From Amoebidium appalachense (lineage: Eukaryota; Ichthyosporea), in NCBI GenBank assembly GCA_963693365.1, contig CAVNZM010000018.1, positions 1,488,001 through 1,552,000 of the forward strand: 64,000 nucleotides of DNA, given 5' to 3'. The notes under the pieces were generated by a model. The model saw only the letters and a list, made by a program, of their open reading frames with translations, had not been told where the DNA came from and searched no databases. Every line of letters starts with the position of its first letter. The stretch's first letter is position 1. Made by a program: the position numbers and the translations under genes. Positions 1-11,639 of the stretch are shown piece after piece.

Positions 1-218
1 CTCCTCCTCCTCCTCCTCCTCCTCCTCCTTGCCCTCCTCCTCCTCCTCGCCCTCCTCCTCCTCCTCCTGCGAGCCGCTCTCGTCGCCACTACCGATTTCA
101 TCATCCACCTCATCCTCCAAATCCTCGGGATCCTTTTCGGCCTCGTCTGCCTCCGGTACCTCCTGATAATCACCCACGAGCCCCCAATCATTTTGTACCC
201 TGCCATCGATGCTAAGGT
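1..218 (-). CDS. partial acidic-tailed protein (unknown)
   Basis: The minus strand is open from the window edge to about 218, where an in-frame TAA is preceded by a possible 3' splice site (CCTTAG). The readable peptide starts IDGRVQNDWGLVGDYQEVPE and runs into a very acidic tail dominated by Glu with some Asp and Gly. The (CTC)n tract at 1-68 is the coding strand of the poly-Glu tail. I do not recognise the family. Acidic tails of this kind occur in chaperones, nucleolar and chromatin proteins, so no function is assigned. The gene is cut by the window edge and has no visible start, so it could also be a fortuitous opening in a GAG repeat. Confidence 0.35.
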
Positions 219-360
219 TTTATTTGTGGAATTTATTGACATAAATATTTTTCTGGGTAAACACGTAGGATGGGTGTTCGGTATCAACATAACCATGTAC
301 TACTAGTAGGCTTCATTTCGTGTTTTAGCAGTTCGCGGTTGGCTGCCCGCACACGGGCAC

Positions 361-490
361 CTATTAGCCAATCAAAACATCAGATTCCACATATCACTAG
401 ACCGAGTTTCGATTGGCTCGGATCAGATTTCACATATCATTAGATCGATTTTGATTGGCTCAGATCGGTAGCCTTAGGTATATAAGCACG
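361..490 (+). promoter_or_regulatory. promoter-like block: tandem CCAAT boxes and TATA
   Basis: Two imperfect copies of a roughly 44-bp unit lie at about 380-422 and 424-466. Each reads CACATATCA, then TAGA, then GATTGGCTC, which is an inverted CCAAT box. They are followed by TATATAAG at about 479. No coding exon can be attached downstream, so this may be the promoter of a degraded mobile element or LTR rather than of a host gene. Confidence 0.35.
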
Positions 491-1019
491 ACAGTTTTTA
501 GCAGATCAGCAAGCTACAAACACATCTTCTGTGTTTAGCACCCACAGCCTTACAGCTATATATTCCTTTTTCACCCACCCACCTACACCCACACTCAACC
601 CCCATTGATCCACACATACGTGCTGTTTTTTCACGGGGCGAAGACTTCCCCCGTTTTTTGGGCACAAGGACCTGACGGATCAATAAATTGATGACTGGGG
701 GCTTGCCGTGGTTTACAACCATTGCAGGTTCACTTTCGTCCAAGGGGATGTCCCCCTAGAGGCAACACACGTCCCGGAGTAGTTTTTCATAGATTACATG
801 TTAACGTACGCATTTACTCAAATTTCTGTGTGCTAAGGTACGCGTTTCACTCGATGATTTCTGTGACTCAATTCATATTAGCTCACCTTTATTGAGGTTT
901 TTTTTGTTGTGGCAGCCGAGATATCAACTTATCGTTTTCACTCCTGCCTTTAGTGTTCATTTGTATTTTTATACCTTTGGGTCGACGTCCGTATTCCAGT
1001 GAGCCTACTTCTCATTTGA

Positions 1020-1780
1020 GTGACTCGAAAATCGTCTCTTGAGATATCTGGGATATCTCTTTTTCGTGTCCTTCGAACATATGAATATAACCCCAATAAA
1101 GTCATTATTAAAGAATTCGATTCCTTTCAGCGTAAATTCATCCAGTTCATCTCTCGGACCTCGCGTAGGCATCCTCTGGCGGCTCCTTTGCTGAGTGTTT
1201 TTGGTCTCCCTCGGAGTCCGGTGAGTCAGCGTATGAATGAGCTGGGCCTTCGCTTTTGTTTTCATTTGGTTAGGCGAAGCTCCTTCTTATCATCCTTTGT
1301 TGCAATTCTTTCCTTCTTTAGACCCTGTTCCCATTTCTAATGTTCGTGCGAAATGTCCTGTGCCCAATCTATCTCCCATTCAGAGATATCCTTTTAAATA
1401 TTTGTCTCCTTTATTTCTCTCTTCCCCTGTTTATCAGCAGTATAAGTTACTTGGTTTCATACTCAATATCCTTTGCTTCATCGTTGCCGATAAAGAGCCT
1501 TCATGGTAAGACTCTTGAGCCTGTGCTTCTTTTTATATTAGAGACTCCTCTATTTTCTCTACAATCGTATATTTAGCTACTTATATTCATCCTTCCTCTC
1601 GTAAACCTACCACATTTGCCGATTTTGCCATTCAAACCCCTTCGTGTGATATTGCTTGGAAATGTTTATTTTGACGTTGTAACCTTAGTTTCCATAAATG
1701 TTTGTGTCACTTTTGTGCAGAACCTTTTTCTCGCAAACATCTAGATAAATGTATTTATTTATCTCAGATTCTTCATGTTA
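1020..1780 (+). pseudogene. LINE 3' fragment, copy A
   Basis: The translated piece RMNELGLRFCFHLVR matches CRMEELSLRFCFHLVR of the larger copy at 3.7 kb. About 350 bp further on, a broken frame encodes CHFCAEPFSRKHLDKC, a C-X2-C-X7-H-X3-C knuckle also present in the larger copy. Several stops and frameshifts lie between them. This is therefore the 3' end of a degraded non-LTR retrotransposon of the same family as the next element. Confidence 0.7.
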
Positions 1781-1943
1781 GAAATTCGAACACTAGCTTG
1801 TTTAGATAATCCTGATATTACTTCTATTGACTATCAAATTCTGTTAAACCACCGTATGTTTAACGAGGCTACTCAGACTAACCGCCGCCTCTTATCTCGC
1901 GGTTTCAAGCACAAGTTAAACCAGTTACTCGCCGTCAAGGAGT

Positions 1944-3735
1944 ATGAGTCGGTTCATGGCTTCTTTCTTGCCGCAGTGCGCGACGCCCGTGCGCAGCGGA
2001 ACCCGGCTATTTTGGAGGTTTGTTATAATGAGTTTGTTGAGTTCACTATTTGCCCTTGGCGAGCAGGTGGTGGGCACGGTTGAGTACCCTTCCGTTCGGC
2101 TTAGACAGTCTCATGTTTTGCAGTCCCTAGTACGACAGTTGTTGCCTCTACAGGAAGCATTATCCGAGTCGGTCTGGAAATCCGCCGGTCGGTTTGGGCC
2201 TTCCGTGCAAGTCTATGCCCCGTCTCCTTCCATCTCCGTCGCTGAATCCCTCGATGACTATTATGCTTCCCTATTTTTGCTTCCTAACGTGTCCACGGTT
2301 CCATCACGGCCCGCTGGCCTCTCCCAGCCGCCGAGTTGGGAGCCGGACCGATCGTTCCCGGGCACTTTTCACAGTTATTTCAACTCTTCGGCTGTTTTTG
2401 GTGCTATACAGGCGTTAAAACCCCGCAAAGCGTGCGGGCCGGCTGCTGATCTTCCTCCCGTGCTTTTCAAGGTTCTTTCTCCCGTGCTTCCGCCCCGTAA
2501 TCGTGCAGAGTCCCCCCCGCCCCCGCCTTTTGCTGTCCTTCTTAGTGAGTTTTTTTCCGGCTTTTTTCGAACTTGGGTTTATTCCAAATTCGTGGCTTGA
2601 CACAATCGTTAGTACACCCGTTCGTAACTTGAAGAAGGTATCGCAGGGGGTCACTAACGACTTTCGTCCCGTCACACTTACCAATGTTTTTCGTCGGCTC
2701 TTCGAGGGTTGCATGCTTCGCGCGTTTAACACCGACGATTCTTTAAACGCCATGTTCCGTCTTTCTTCGGAATCCCTTCAAGGGGGCTTTCGTCATCCCT
2801 ATTCGTGTTATACCCACAGCCTGTTACTCCATGATTCCATTACTTCTGGCTCTCCGCAAGTTGTCTTCATCGACCTGAAGAGCGCCTACGACACCGCACC
2901 CACTGGTTTGTTATGGCATAAGCTGGCTATGCGGGGCTTACCAGCCCCCTTTGGCCGTCTTCTGCAAGCGCTGTTCGATACCACTCGCGGACGAGCGGCG
3001 GTCAATGGGATATTAACGCCCGGCAGTTTTCTCGTTCTCGGGGTCTTCTGCAGGGGTCCCTCCTGAGTCCGTTGTTGTTTGACGTTTTCATTGACGATTT
3101 AGCCTGCGCCCTCGAACCCTTTGGCCAACTGCATACCCCCCATGTACCGGGTCTCCTTTTTGCGGACGAGTATTGTTCTTTGTTCCTTAACCGAAGATGT
3201 CATGCACCAGATGCTTCGTCAGGTGGATCAATGGTGCACCGAGAATCTCATGACAGTCGGAATTGCAAAGTGTGCTACTTTTTCGAAAAACACTTCCTTT
3301 CGATTGGCCGGTCTTCCTATTCCTGTTCAGAGCACCTATGACTATTTGGGTATTCCTTTTACTGCACGGGGTATTGATTTCCGCAAGCTCTTCACGGCAC
3401 GGATCGCTCGTGCGAAGGGTAAGCTTCACATCGTGTCAAATATGTTTCAACGGGAGTCTGTGATCCATCCTGCGAACCTTCTTCTCTACTACAAAACTTT
3501 TTTACGGCCAACTTTCCAATATGGACTTCCGCTATTGGCCTGCGCCCCACCTCGTGAAGCGGCCGTGGCGCTGAAAGAGTTCGACGATTTTCAGGGTATT
3601 GCGCTGCGCACTTTGTTTCGTACTCGGTTTGTGCCTCCCTTAATCAGTATGTTTGCATTGTCGTCTGCTGTTTGTCGTATGGAGGAATTGTCTCTTCGTT
3701 TTTGTTTTCATTTAGTTAGGATACCTGATGGTCAC
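1944..3735 (+). pseudogene. LINE reverse transcriptase, frameshifted
   Basis: RT blocks appear in the expected order across at least three reading frames: ALKPRKACGPAADLPP (about 2415), FRPVTLTNVFRRLFEG (about 2660), QGGFRHPYSCYTHSLLLHD (about 2780), the motif A segment VVFIDLKSAYDTA (about 2860), the motif B segment LLQGSLLSPLLFDVF (about 3045) and the motif C region FADEY (about 3160). Motif C would normally be FADD, so one catalytic aspartate is replaced by Glu. Frameshifts fall near 2580, 3030 and 3175. The 3' part (DQWCTENLM to FCFHLVR) is readable in one frame. The element is dead as it stands. Clade assignment would need a tree. Confidence 0.85.
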
Positions 3736-3979
3736 CCTCTTCATGCTTTCTTTTCCCCCCCCTCCCTCCATCCCTCTTCCCCCCCATTTCACCAACGCTA
3801 CTTCTGAATGTCCTCCCGCCTACCCTTCCTCAACCTGATTCTTCCTCTCGCTATCTCACTCCCCCTTTCTTTTCTCTTCCTGTTTTTTCTGCCTTTTCGC
3901 GTTATTACCATACGCAGTATAAGTTTCTTTCTCGTTCTGATATAGAGAAATCAAAGGTAAAACTCAGTCGGCATGTGTT

Positions 3980-4381
3980 ATGTTCCTTAGGCAACACCGT
4001 ACTGATCATTATCGCTTTTTGGGAGCTTTGGCAGGATATATTTCTCCTGCTGTACGTATGGATACCACCCTAGTAGATAAGTCTGTATGGTGCTCTGATG
4101 TTGATATTGCATGGGAAGTTGTGCAGTGGCGTTGTAATTTTTGTTTCCATCGCCGCTGGTGCCACTTTTGTGCTGAACTTTTTAATCGCAAGCATGTTGA
4201 TAGGTGTGAGTTTTTATGTTGCGTTTTACCTCTTTCCCTACGGGTGTCTGCTACACTGGCTGGCAATGTGACCACTTTAGACTTTTTGTTGAATTCTGTT
4301 GGTCGTCACATTGAGTGTTTATGTGACTTTCACACAGTGTTCAGGTATCTCAGTATGCACTTGTTACTGGATAACTCATGA
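3980..4381 (+). pseudogene. LINE C-terminal CCHC domain, copy B
   Basis: An open stretch of 133 codons contains WRCNFC followed by CHFCAELFNRKHVDRC, giving C-X2-C-X7-H-X3-C. Such a C-terminal knuckle is common after the RT in several LINE clades and is thought to bind nucleic acid. It lies downstream of the RT but in a different frame from the end of that segment. Homologous versions lie at 1.7 kb and, reversed, at 4.8 kb. Confidence 0.65.
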
Positions 4382-4648
4382 AGTTTTTGCCTTCTCAGTA
4401 TGCCGTGCATATTTGCATATCTTTCCGTCGAATAAATCCAGTCAAAAGAAAAAAAAGTTTTCTATTTGTAGGGTGTATGATTATTTGGGGGTTTACACAC
4501 TTTTTAATGCGTGGACATTACCGGTGGCCCAGCCACATTCGACGGCCTACTGCGTTTTCCAGCACAGCCAATCAAATGCAGCCAGTGACATATGTACATG
4601 CTAGGCAACAATGAGCGCCATCGTAGTATCTGACACCCCTATTACATA

Positions 4649-5125
4649 TTATGGGTAAGCAGATGCTAGCATCGGTAGCTCCGAAAGAAAGTTAAGGCAC
4701 CGGATCACAATATCATACTGTGCAGCATTAATAAGGTGATCTAGGATAGTCATCTTAAAACGGATATATTGAGGAAGAGAGGAAGAAAAGAGAATAAAAC
4801 CGCCAATAACCTCCGGTTCTAATACATTAGCTAACAGGTTGCATTTATTGATAGATATGCAGCCGCGAGTAAACCGCCCCCCACACATATTACACATACG
4901 AGCAGGAGACACCAGAAACCGATTACACCGCCAAGCCATAATCATCTTTGCGTTTTTACACCACACCACATTACGAATAAACGAATCTATGTATGAACGA
5001 AACTCTCTAACCGTATCCGCCATATAGGCTACTAGTAGTTGGTGTTTTTGCGGTCCTAACACCGGAAGGGACTCAACACGTAGAGTAAAAAGATATCTAT
5101 CAGCCATAGACTTGAAACTATTCAT
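4649..5125 (-). pseudogene. LINE C-terminal domain, copy C (reversed)
   Basis: A 158-codon minus-strand frame carries MAWRCNRFLVS, then MCNMCGGRFTRGCISINKC, then LDHLINAAQYDIVIRC. These align with the C-terminal domains of the two plus-strand LINE copies. The histidine of the knuckle is replaced by cysteine (spacing C-X2-C-X7-C-X5-C). Only this domain is present, so it is a diverged 5'-truncated copy in opposite orientation. Confidence 0.6.
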
Positions 5126-6172
5126 ATATTCACACTATGATCTAGCCGTACCTATGATTATTTGAAACGTTATCTCCTCCGTATCCATGAGTAGGGGTTT
5201 TTGTATTTTCTTCTCTGAGATATCTGTTTTACCTCCGGCTTGCTTCTCTTTCATGAGCATATCAATAAAGTCTTAAAAAAAAAACGTAAAAAAAACAAAA
5301 AAAAACTGTTACACCAGTCAAAAGAAAAAACTGTTACACAAATACGGAAACGGGGTCTAAAATGCCCGGAGGTACCAATCAGAAAATCGGAAAAGATAAA
5401 TACTCGATGCATAGATAGCCAATCACATTGTTGTTTGTGATGGCGACATTTTGTACACCCGAGCCTCAGTGACAGTCGACCTTAGCAACCCATGTCTATG
5501 CTCTTGTAGCTATTTATGTATTCATATTGGCTTGGTCATTTTCATTTTTGGTATTTCTGTGAAATAATACACAATAGTTACACTCAGTATAGACGTATGC
5601 AAATGTGACTTTTATCCTGCTCAGTCTCACGGCTACCGATTGGCTTAGCATATTCTAGAAAGCACATTACGATTGGGTAGCTCGGTTTCATCACTAATCC
5701 CCTTACACCTCTAACTTCCATCAACATTACAAGAATAACTGAATACCCTATATCGATGGCTGAAGAAAGCCTACATAACTAAAAACCAAATTTCTCTAAA
5801 ACGTATTTTTTATAATTCTAATTCCTAAATATACCGGTTAAGCTTAATTTTTTAAGGAGATTCCTCGCTCACAAACAAAACACGTTTTTGAAATTTGGCA
5901 GTTTACATGTTTTTGAGTTTAGCAGGTACGAAACGCACTGTTAACTGAAAAGCACGAGTGCGTGCGTTGTCGAAGTCAGTTCAGTTCAACCACACTCTAA
6001 CCCAAGTTCTACTTTGTCTTATTCTCTCCATTTCCTGTGTCCTCATTTGCTTGGGCGCCTTGCCACGACCATCGCAGATCTGACAGATCACGTTCTCTTT
6101 ACCACAGCCTGTTTTCATAAGTTCAGATCACTACATCCCTTGTGTAGTTACTCTATACTCTTTCGAAGGAAA
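5126..6172. other. AT-rich gap with A-rich tract
   Basis: I see no gene here. An A-rich stretch at about 5273-5310, preceded by AATAAA, and a CCAGTCAAAAGAAA motif at about 5318 look like retroposon tails. Short inverted CCAAT motifs (GATTGG) occur near 5638 and 5669. The last 170 bp are the presumed 5' leader of the acyltransferase gene. Confidence 0.4.
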
Positions 6173-7840
6173 ATGGTGCCTAAGATAGAAAAGGATATCA
6201 GATCCGTTGTTAGTGAAGAGACTTTGAGGCACCGTGCCCCGGCTGCAGGCGTTCGTAGCGAAGACGAACCCATATCCCTCAAGCCGCCTTCCCCATCCGC
6301 ACAACCAAGTCAGAGCGAAGTAAAGCAAAGAAACATTAAGCGTGCTTTCATTCCTGACGATGAAATCAACCAAACATTCATATTCAAAGTAGCGAGTGCC
6401 ATATTCCTCACGTACGGTAGAATTATGCACAATGTGCAAGTAGTGGGTGTCGAGAACGTTCCAAAGAACAAGGGCGCCATGATTGTGTCGACACACACCA
6501 CACACAATGTCGACATTTTTGTCGCTTTGTTTGCAATCTACGCTGCAACAGGGAAAATGGTACGCGGCCTCTTCCATCGCACTATGATGATGTAAGCCTC
6601 CCCCTCCCCCTCCTACCCCCCGCTCCCCTCCCCTTTTCCCTTTCCCTTCTCCAAATTGTGATTCGGGTTACCTACCAAGTTAGGCTACATTTTTGGTGCT
6701 TGTATACCTGCATCTTGCCGAATTTTCTGCAGGCGCTGGGGTCTTCATACATACAGGCGCGCAAACCCACACCCACCCACACACATACACAAACACACAC
6801 GCACACACACGTACACACACACATACATACACATTAATCCACCTACGCTTTACCAGGTCCTCCGTGCACACATGAGTTCACTCTTATCGCTTGGACGTGT
6901 TTCATGTCTAATACCCCACTTCCCAACCTATCCCTTCTGCTTTTCAAGCCAAGCCAAGCCGTCCCCATCCTCCGTTAGCACCAGATACCATGGTCAACTC
7001 TCACACGCATCTGCTTCAGAATGCATTACCAAGCACTAATCAAAAACCAGTCATATAACTCATCCTCCTCGTTTTTCGTGCAGTTTCATCCCTGCCATCC
7101 GATTCCTCGGAGGGATACCAGGCCACAGAGACGCCGCCCAACAACTAATCAAAGCCGGATTTCTCACTTCTTGCCTTCCCGGTGGGGCGGAGGAAGCGAT
7201 GACGGGCCACGAAAACGCCTATACTCTGTGCTGGCAATCTAGCTCAGGTACCACTCGCGCTGGGTTTGCACGTGTGGCGCTCGAGGCAGAAAACACGTGC
7301 ATCATCCCTCTTGCAGGGCAGAACCAGGAAGAGATGAGATTCAACCCTCTGTTCTACGTGTGGCATGAGCTCGGTCTCCCTGCGGTGTGGCATAAACTCC
7401 TTAAGACGCTTCTCCCTTACAAATTGCTGCACAAGATCGTGTTTAACATCGGCGCAGCACAGTGGCTTACATTCGCCATCCTGTCCGTTCCCATCCCCGT
7501 GCCCTACACGATTCACATCTTGGAGCCCGTGTACGTCGACGCAAAGAAGGATAAAGCCGAGGACGTTGCAGAGAAGGTTCGACTGAGCCTCCAGTCCAAA
7601 TACGAGGAACTTCAGGAGGGGAGGGAGAGGAACATCGAGCACGCACTGGCCCAGAGGGGGTTGACATTGAGGATGGTGGCAGTGGCGTACATTGCCATAT
7701 ATAGTATTTTGGTGGAGTCGGTGGTGATGTTCCCCGTTGCCTGGCCACTGACTGTGCTCATCCTGCTGGCGCTGCACTTTCCTTTTTCGGCAACTCTGGT
7801 GATTGCGCCGCTCATGCCTCTGTTTGCCATCTTTGCCTAA
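6173..7840 (+). CDS. TMEM68-like membrane acyltransferase
   Basis: There are two exons, 6173-6591 and 7084-7840, joined by a phase-2 GT-AG intron, giving 391 codons. The product resembles the PlsC/DGAT2-related acyltransferases of the TMEM68 type, which acylate glycerolipids at internal membranes. Visible motifs are THTTHNVD (the His/Asp active-site block, spaced HX5D), FIPAIRFLGGIPGHRD across the exon junction, LPGGAEEA (the PGG-E block) and RAGFARVALEAENTCIIPL. The C-terminus after about residue 325 has two or three hydrophobic segments and ends PLMPLFAIFA. The N-terminus is a polar region of about 75 residues. I chose the ATG at 6173 because the frame upstream has no other ATG. The exact acyl acceptor cannot be told from sequence. 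Confidence 0.85.
6757..6835 (+). repeat. (CA)n in acyltransferase intron
   Basis: An impure CA/CACG repeat lies in the only intron of the acyltransferase gene, which is otherwise C-rich near its 5' end (6600-6650). Confidence 0.7.
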
Positions 7841-8508
7841 TTTGGAAGAAACCCCACGGCCCTCTCCAACGTCTATGGCGGCATTCCTCCAAAATTTCTT
7901 TATATGTTACATGGATATTGTATGGATTGTCGTTATAAGCAAAGGCAGAGAGGGGTGGAGTTCACAACAGATGTAGCAAAGCCAATCATATACTCTTGAC
8001 GCCAATGACGTAAACCTGACATCAAAACAGCGGCTAGTCCGACTACAATAATGTATACGGAAGGGGATGTTGATGATACATTTGGACGTATGTAAATGTT
8101 GATATATAGAATTTCTAAATGTGCGATGGAGTTTTTGAGAAGCGCATAGACCTATGTTAACGTATCAAATCGACATATCAATGATGTTTGCCACGTAAAA
8201 ATGTTTTGTGTTCTCACTTTGTGCCCGCTGGTCGGGAGAACCTTGCTGTTCTGTTTCGGCAACTTGTGAAAATCGTATAAATGGTTTGAAAAGAACTGGA
8301 ATACTAAAATTCCGTCAAGAAAACTTGATGATCGGCGAACATGCCGCTTTCTTGTGTCTACATATGGCTGGCATAATGCCGGTATTTGGTAGATGGAAGA
8401 GATTGATATGCCCTGCAGCCGTGCGACGTGAGAATACAAAAGTCAGTTGTGTTTTACGGTTTAGCTAATTAGCCTGCCTTTAGAAATCGTTGTCAATAAT
8501 TCATAGCA

Positions 8509-8509
<1 letters not shown>
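7841..8509. other. intergenic, no gene seen
   Basis: This is the 3' flank of the acyltransferase gene. It has moderate base composition, no convincing exon and no clear AATAAA. Confidence 0.4.

Positions 8510-8548
<39 letters not shown>
8510..8548 (+). repeat. poly-C, 39 bp
   Basis: An uninterrupted C homopolymer in intergenic DNA. Further C tracts of about 15 bp occur near 9157 and 9223. Confidence 0.9.
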
Positions 8549-8775
8549 TTCCCCATTGGTACCAACTGACTTTCGGGGTTGCTCTCTATCGTGGACGGTT
8601 ACACATTACATCCGTGTTTTTCGCTGCATGCTGCAACTCTGCAATAATTTGTCGATACCCACACATTCATCAACCTTTCTCACCGTTTGCACTCCACCTG
8701 AGTTACCCTGCACGTCTCTGATCACTCATTCGGACAAGGCACGCACGAGTGAACCACCCAAGCACAAATGACGCT

Positions 8776-8975
8776 TGGGGTTTTCTCTGTTTACTCGAGG
8801 CACAAAAGAGACCAGTCTCGGGTATAGGGGGGGTATTTCCTTGGTATATATCCCCTCCGCGCTTTATCATGATCAGGTACAAAGATGTCGCATCTGACTA
8901 TGGGTGATGATTAAATTTATATGTATCAGGGGTTTCTTACTCTTTGAAGCACCACATAAACTAAAAAGAAAATTG
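8776..8975 (+). repeat. dispersed repeat, copy 1
   Basis: This segment shares an ordered set of motifs with 25105-25285: CTGTTTACTCGAG, AGAGACCAGTCTC (self-complementary), a G7-8 run, TATCCCCTC, TATCATGATCA, AGATGTCG, TATCAGGG, and a CACCATAAA-like end followed by an A-rich tail. Length, A-rich end and spacing suggest a SINE-like or MITE-like element. No terminal repeats or internal pol III boxes were recognised. Confidence 0.65.
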
Positions 8976-10045
8976 TGGTGCTTCAAGTTGGCGTCTTTCT
9001 TGTGCGACTTGAGGGTTCGAAGCGCAATTCATTCAATATCTTAACACCCCCTGGGAGAATAGGGCGTGCAAGTGACTGTTATGTTGCAATCTTACATCTT
9101 TGCCTTTGTATGTGCCTTGCTTGCACCATCATTCGTACCTTACTCCCTCAACCTCCCCCCCCCCCCCCCCCAAAGTCCAATGCATGGGTATCCAAGTATG
9201 CATATCCGGGAGCCTGCAGCCACCCCCCCCCCCCCCCCAGGACTCCCAACTCACCGGTGCCCATCAACCCACCCGTGCCCGGGTAGATAAATACAAACAT
9301 GTTGTAGCAAATATATGCAATATATGCATACAGATGCTAATATATGCCGGTGTACAATCGTGTGCTAAGTTACGCTAACATACTAGTAGATGATGGAAAT
9401 CAGTAATGCAAATATATCATTTGAAATGTATACAAATCTATACAACTTGCGTGTGACCCCTCAATATTTTCTATAATATAAACTTTAAAAGTAAGAATAT
9501 CGCAATATCAAAAAAAAAAAAAAAAATGTATGAACCACTAGTAACTTTTCGCGCAATCACACGATCAGCCAAAGTTAGAAATTTGTGCGGGAAGTTTGGG
9601 CGCCAAAAAAAAGTTGTTACAAAACTAAAAAAAGAAAACAAATAGGGATATCACCACTGGACCACCGACACAACATCAGAATCAAGAGTCAATCTGTTGC
9701 AAGCGCCGTGGGCTGAGTTATTCTGCGAACAGAAAATAAATTTCACCACCTTCCACAGCGGAATATGCCCCACATCGTAATTTTCGTGTATGTGACTGTA
9801 TGCAATTTTAAATTGTGAGTGCTCTTACATAGTGGACTGGTGTGCTTTCTATTTTATCACGGTTTGTTCCCGGAGAGCCTTTGCAGGCCCCCTGGGGAAA
9901 CTACCGTTTACCACACAGCAGCTACAGTACACTAGTTAGGGTGCTATCTATGTGTTCAGCTAAGCGAACCCATAGGTGTGCCTTCTACATATTTGGCATT
10001 GGCAGTTCGGCATTCTTGAATTGTATTTGGAGGTTGGTTAGTTGT

Positions 10046-10341
10046 CGGGCCCCGGGGGGGAGAAAAAAAGGGGGGAGAAGGGGGGATTGAAGAAAAACTC
10101 CTTGACTACTCCCCCCCCCCCCCCCCCCCCCCCCCCCAGAAGATGTTCCACGTGCTCTGGTGGGTCGGTAGCTGTCAACCCAACCGGTACCCTCCCCCTC
10201 CCCCCCCCTCTCACCTCTCCCCCCCTCAAAAGACTCCCCCCCCCCCCCCCCCACACGCAAACACACACGCACACGCACACACACGCACACACGCGCACAC
10301 ACACAGACGCACACACACACACACACTACACACACACAGAC

Positions 10342-10415
<74 letters not shown>

Positions 10416-10490
10416 CGAAAAGGGAGAGAGAGGGAGAGAGAGGGAGAGAGAGAGGGAGAGAAGGAGATAGAGGGAGAGGAAGGGCAGGGA
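10046..10490. repeat. composite G, C, CA, GA and GT tracts
   Basis: The order is G-rich (10046-10086), poly-C (about 10110-10137), C-rich, an impure (CA)n (10252-10338), (GA)n (about 10345-10385), (GT)n (10386-10412) and a purine-rich GGGAGA repeat. Open frames here are products of the repeats. Confidence 0.85.
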
Positions 10491-10627
10491 CTGATCCGGA
10501 GGTCTTATTAAGCATTGCACACGGGTTTACTAACGTGTAGGATACCAAACGAATGTTTGGGTGCGTGCACGCGGGGCCACGCTGCGTGCTGCGTGTGGTG
10601 TACATGAATACCTGAATAGGCATCTAT

Positions 10628-10772
10628 TCTCTCTCGTTCTCTCTTTCTCTCTCTCTCTCTCGAGCTCTTACTCTTCCTCCCTCTCTCCCTCTTCTCTGTA
10701 CGTGTGTGCGTACGTGTGCACGCGCATGCGTGCATATGTTTGTGTGTTTTGTGTGTGTGTGTGTGTGTGTGT

Positions 10773-10845
<73 letters not shown>

Positions 10846-11075
10846 GGTGCGCGCGCGCGCGTGTGTGTGTGTGTGCGTGTGTGCGCGCGTGTGTGTGTGT
10901 ACCGGCGTGCATCCGTGTGACGCGTGTGCGTATGCGCGCGTGTGCTAGCGTGTGTGTGTGTAGGAGTGTGTGTGCGTGTGTGCGTATGTGTGCGTGTGCG
11001 TGTGTGCGTATGTGTTTGTGTGTTTGTGTGTGTGTTTGTGTGCACGCACGTGTGGTTGCACGTGTGTGCACGGAC
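10628..11075. repeat. (CT)n followed by a long GT/GC repeat
   Basis: A pyrimidine (TC)n block is followed by nearly 400 bp of GTGTGC-type repeat with the purest (GT)n at about 10773-10843. The alternating purine-pyrimidine tract could adopt Z-DNA. It is intergenic. Confidence 0.85.
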
Positions 11076-11639
11076 ATGTGCAACCCGCGGCCGCGGCTGA
11101 GCTGAGGCGGCCGCGACTCAGACGGTCGCTCTGTGACGTTCTCTTTGCCTCGAGTAAACAGCGTAAACCCCTGTGACCTTCAGTGTGCGCATGTCTGATT
11201 TGCACCTCTCTGGTGCTTCGACACATGATTGGCAGCTACCTACCGATAGCCAAATATAGGCATCATGGCTTCCCAAATATAGCTATTCTTGTGAGCCACA
11301 TATACTGGCTTTCAAAGCGCGGCAATAAACAAACAAACAGCACAGCACACAGCAGCATATGTACCTACTCTGTATCACTTTTTTTTCATTCTCAGTGTAG
11401 CCTACCCATCTCTGAAGGTAGCTCTTACTACTTTTTCCGAGGGTCCTTAGTCACCATCAAGCGTGCGGAAGAAACGTTGCTGAAGGCAATCTTTAGCTTT
11501 TCTGTCTTGCATTTATTCAAATGATCGATTGAACTGGTTTCCAAACCTACAACCGATAGAGGGCTGGGCATAAACTTGCAAGGGTCGTATCCATCTTTTG
11601 TTTACAACACCGACCCAAAGATATTTTGGTAAGAGTTTT

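Larger units (their letters stand above)
1780..4450 (+). mobile_element. degraded non-LTR retrotransposon (LINE), copy B
   Basis: A single LINE-type ORF2 can be traced from an N-terminal extension, through a reverse transcriptase broken by frameshifts, to a cysteine/histidine C-terminal domain. It ends near an A-rich tail with AATAAA at about 4431-4455. No target-site duplication was identified. The left boundary is uncertain because copy A abuts it directly. Confidence 0.75.

Noticed and set aside
10042-11105. Several open frames of 60-190 codons on both strands
   Set aside because: They translate CA/GT/GA/poly-C tracts into HTHT, VCVC, RERE or PPPP and have no other content.
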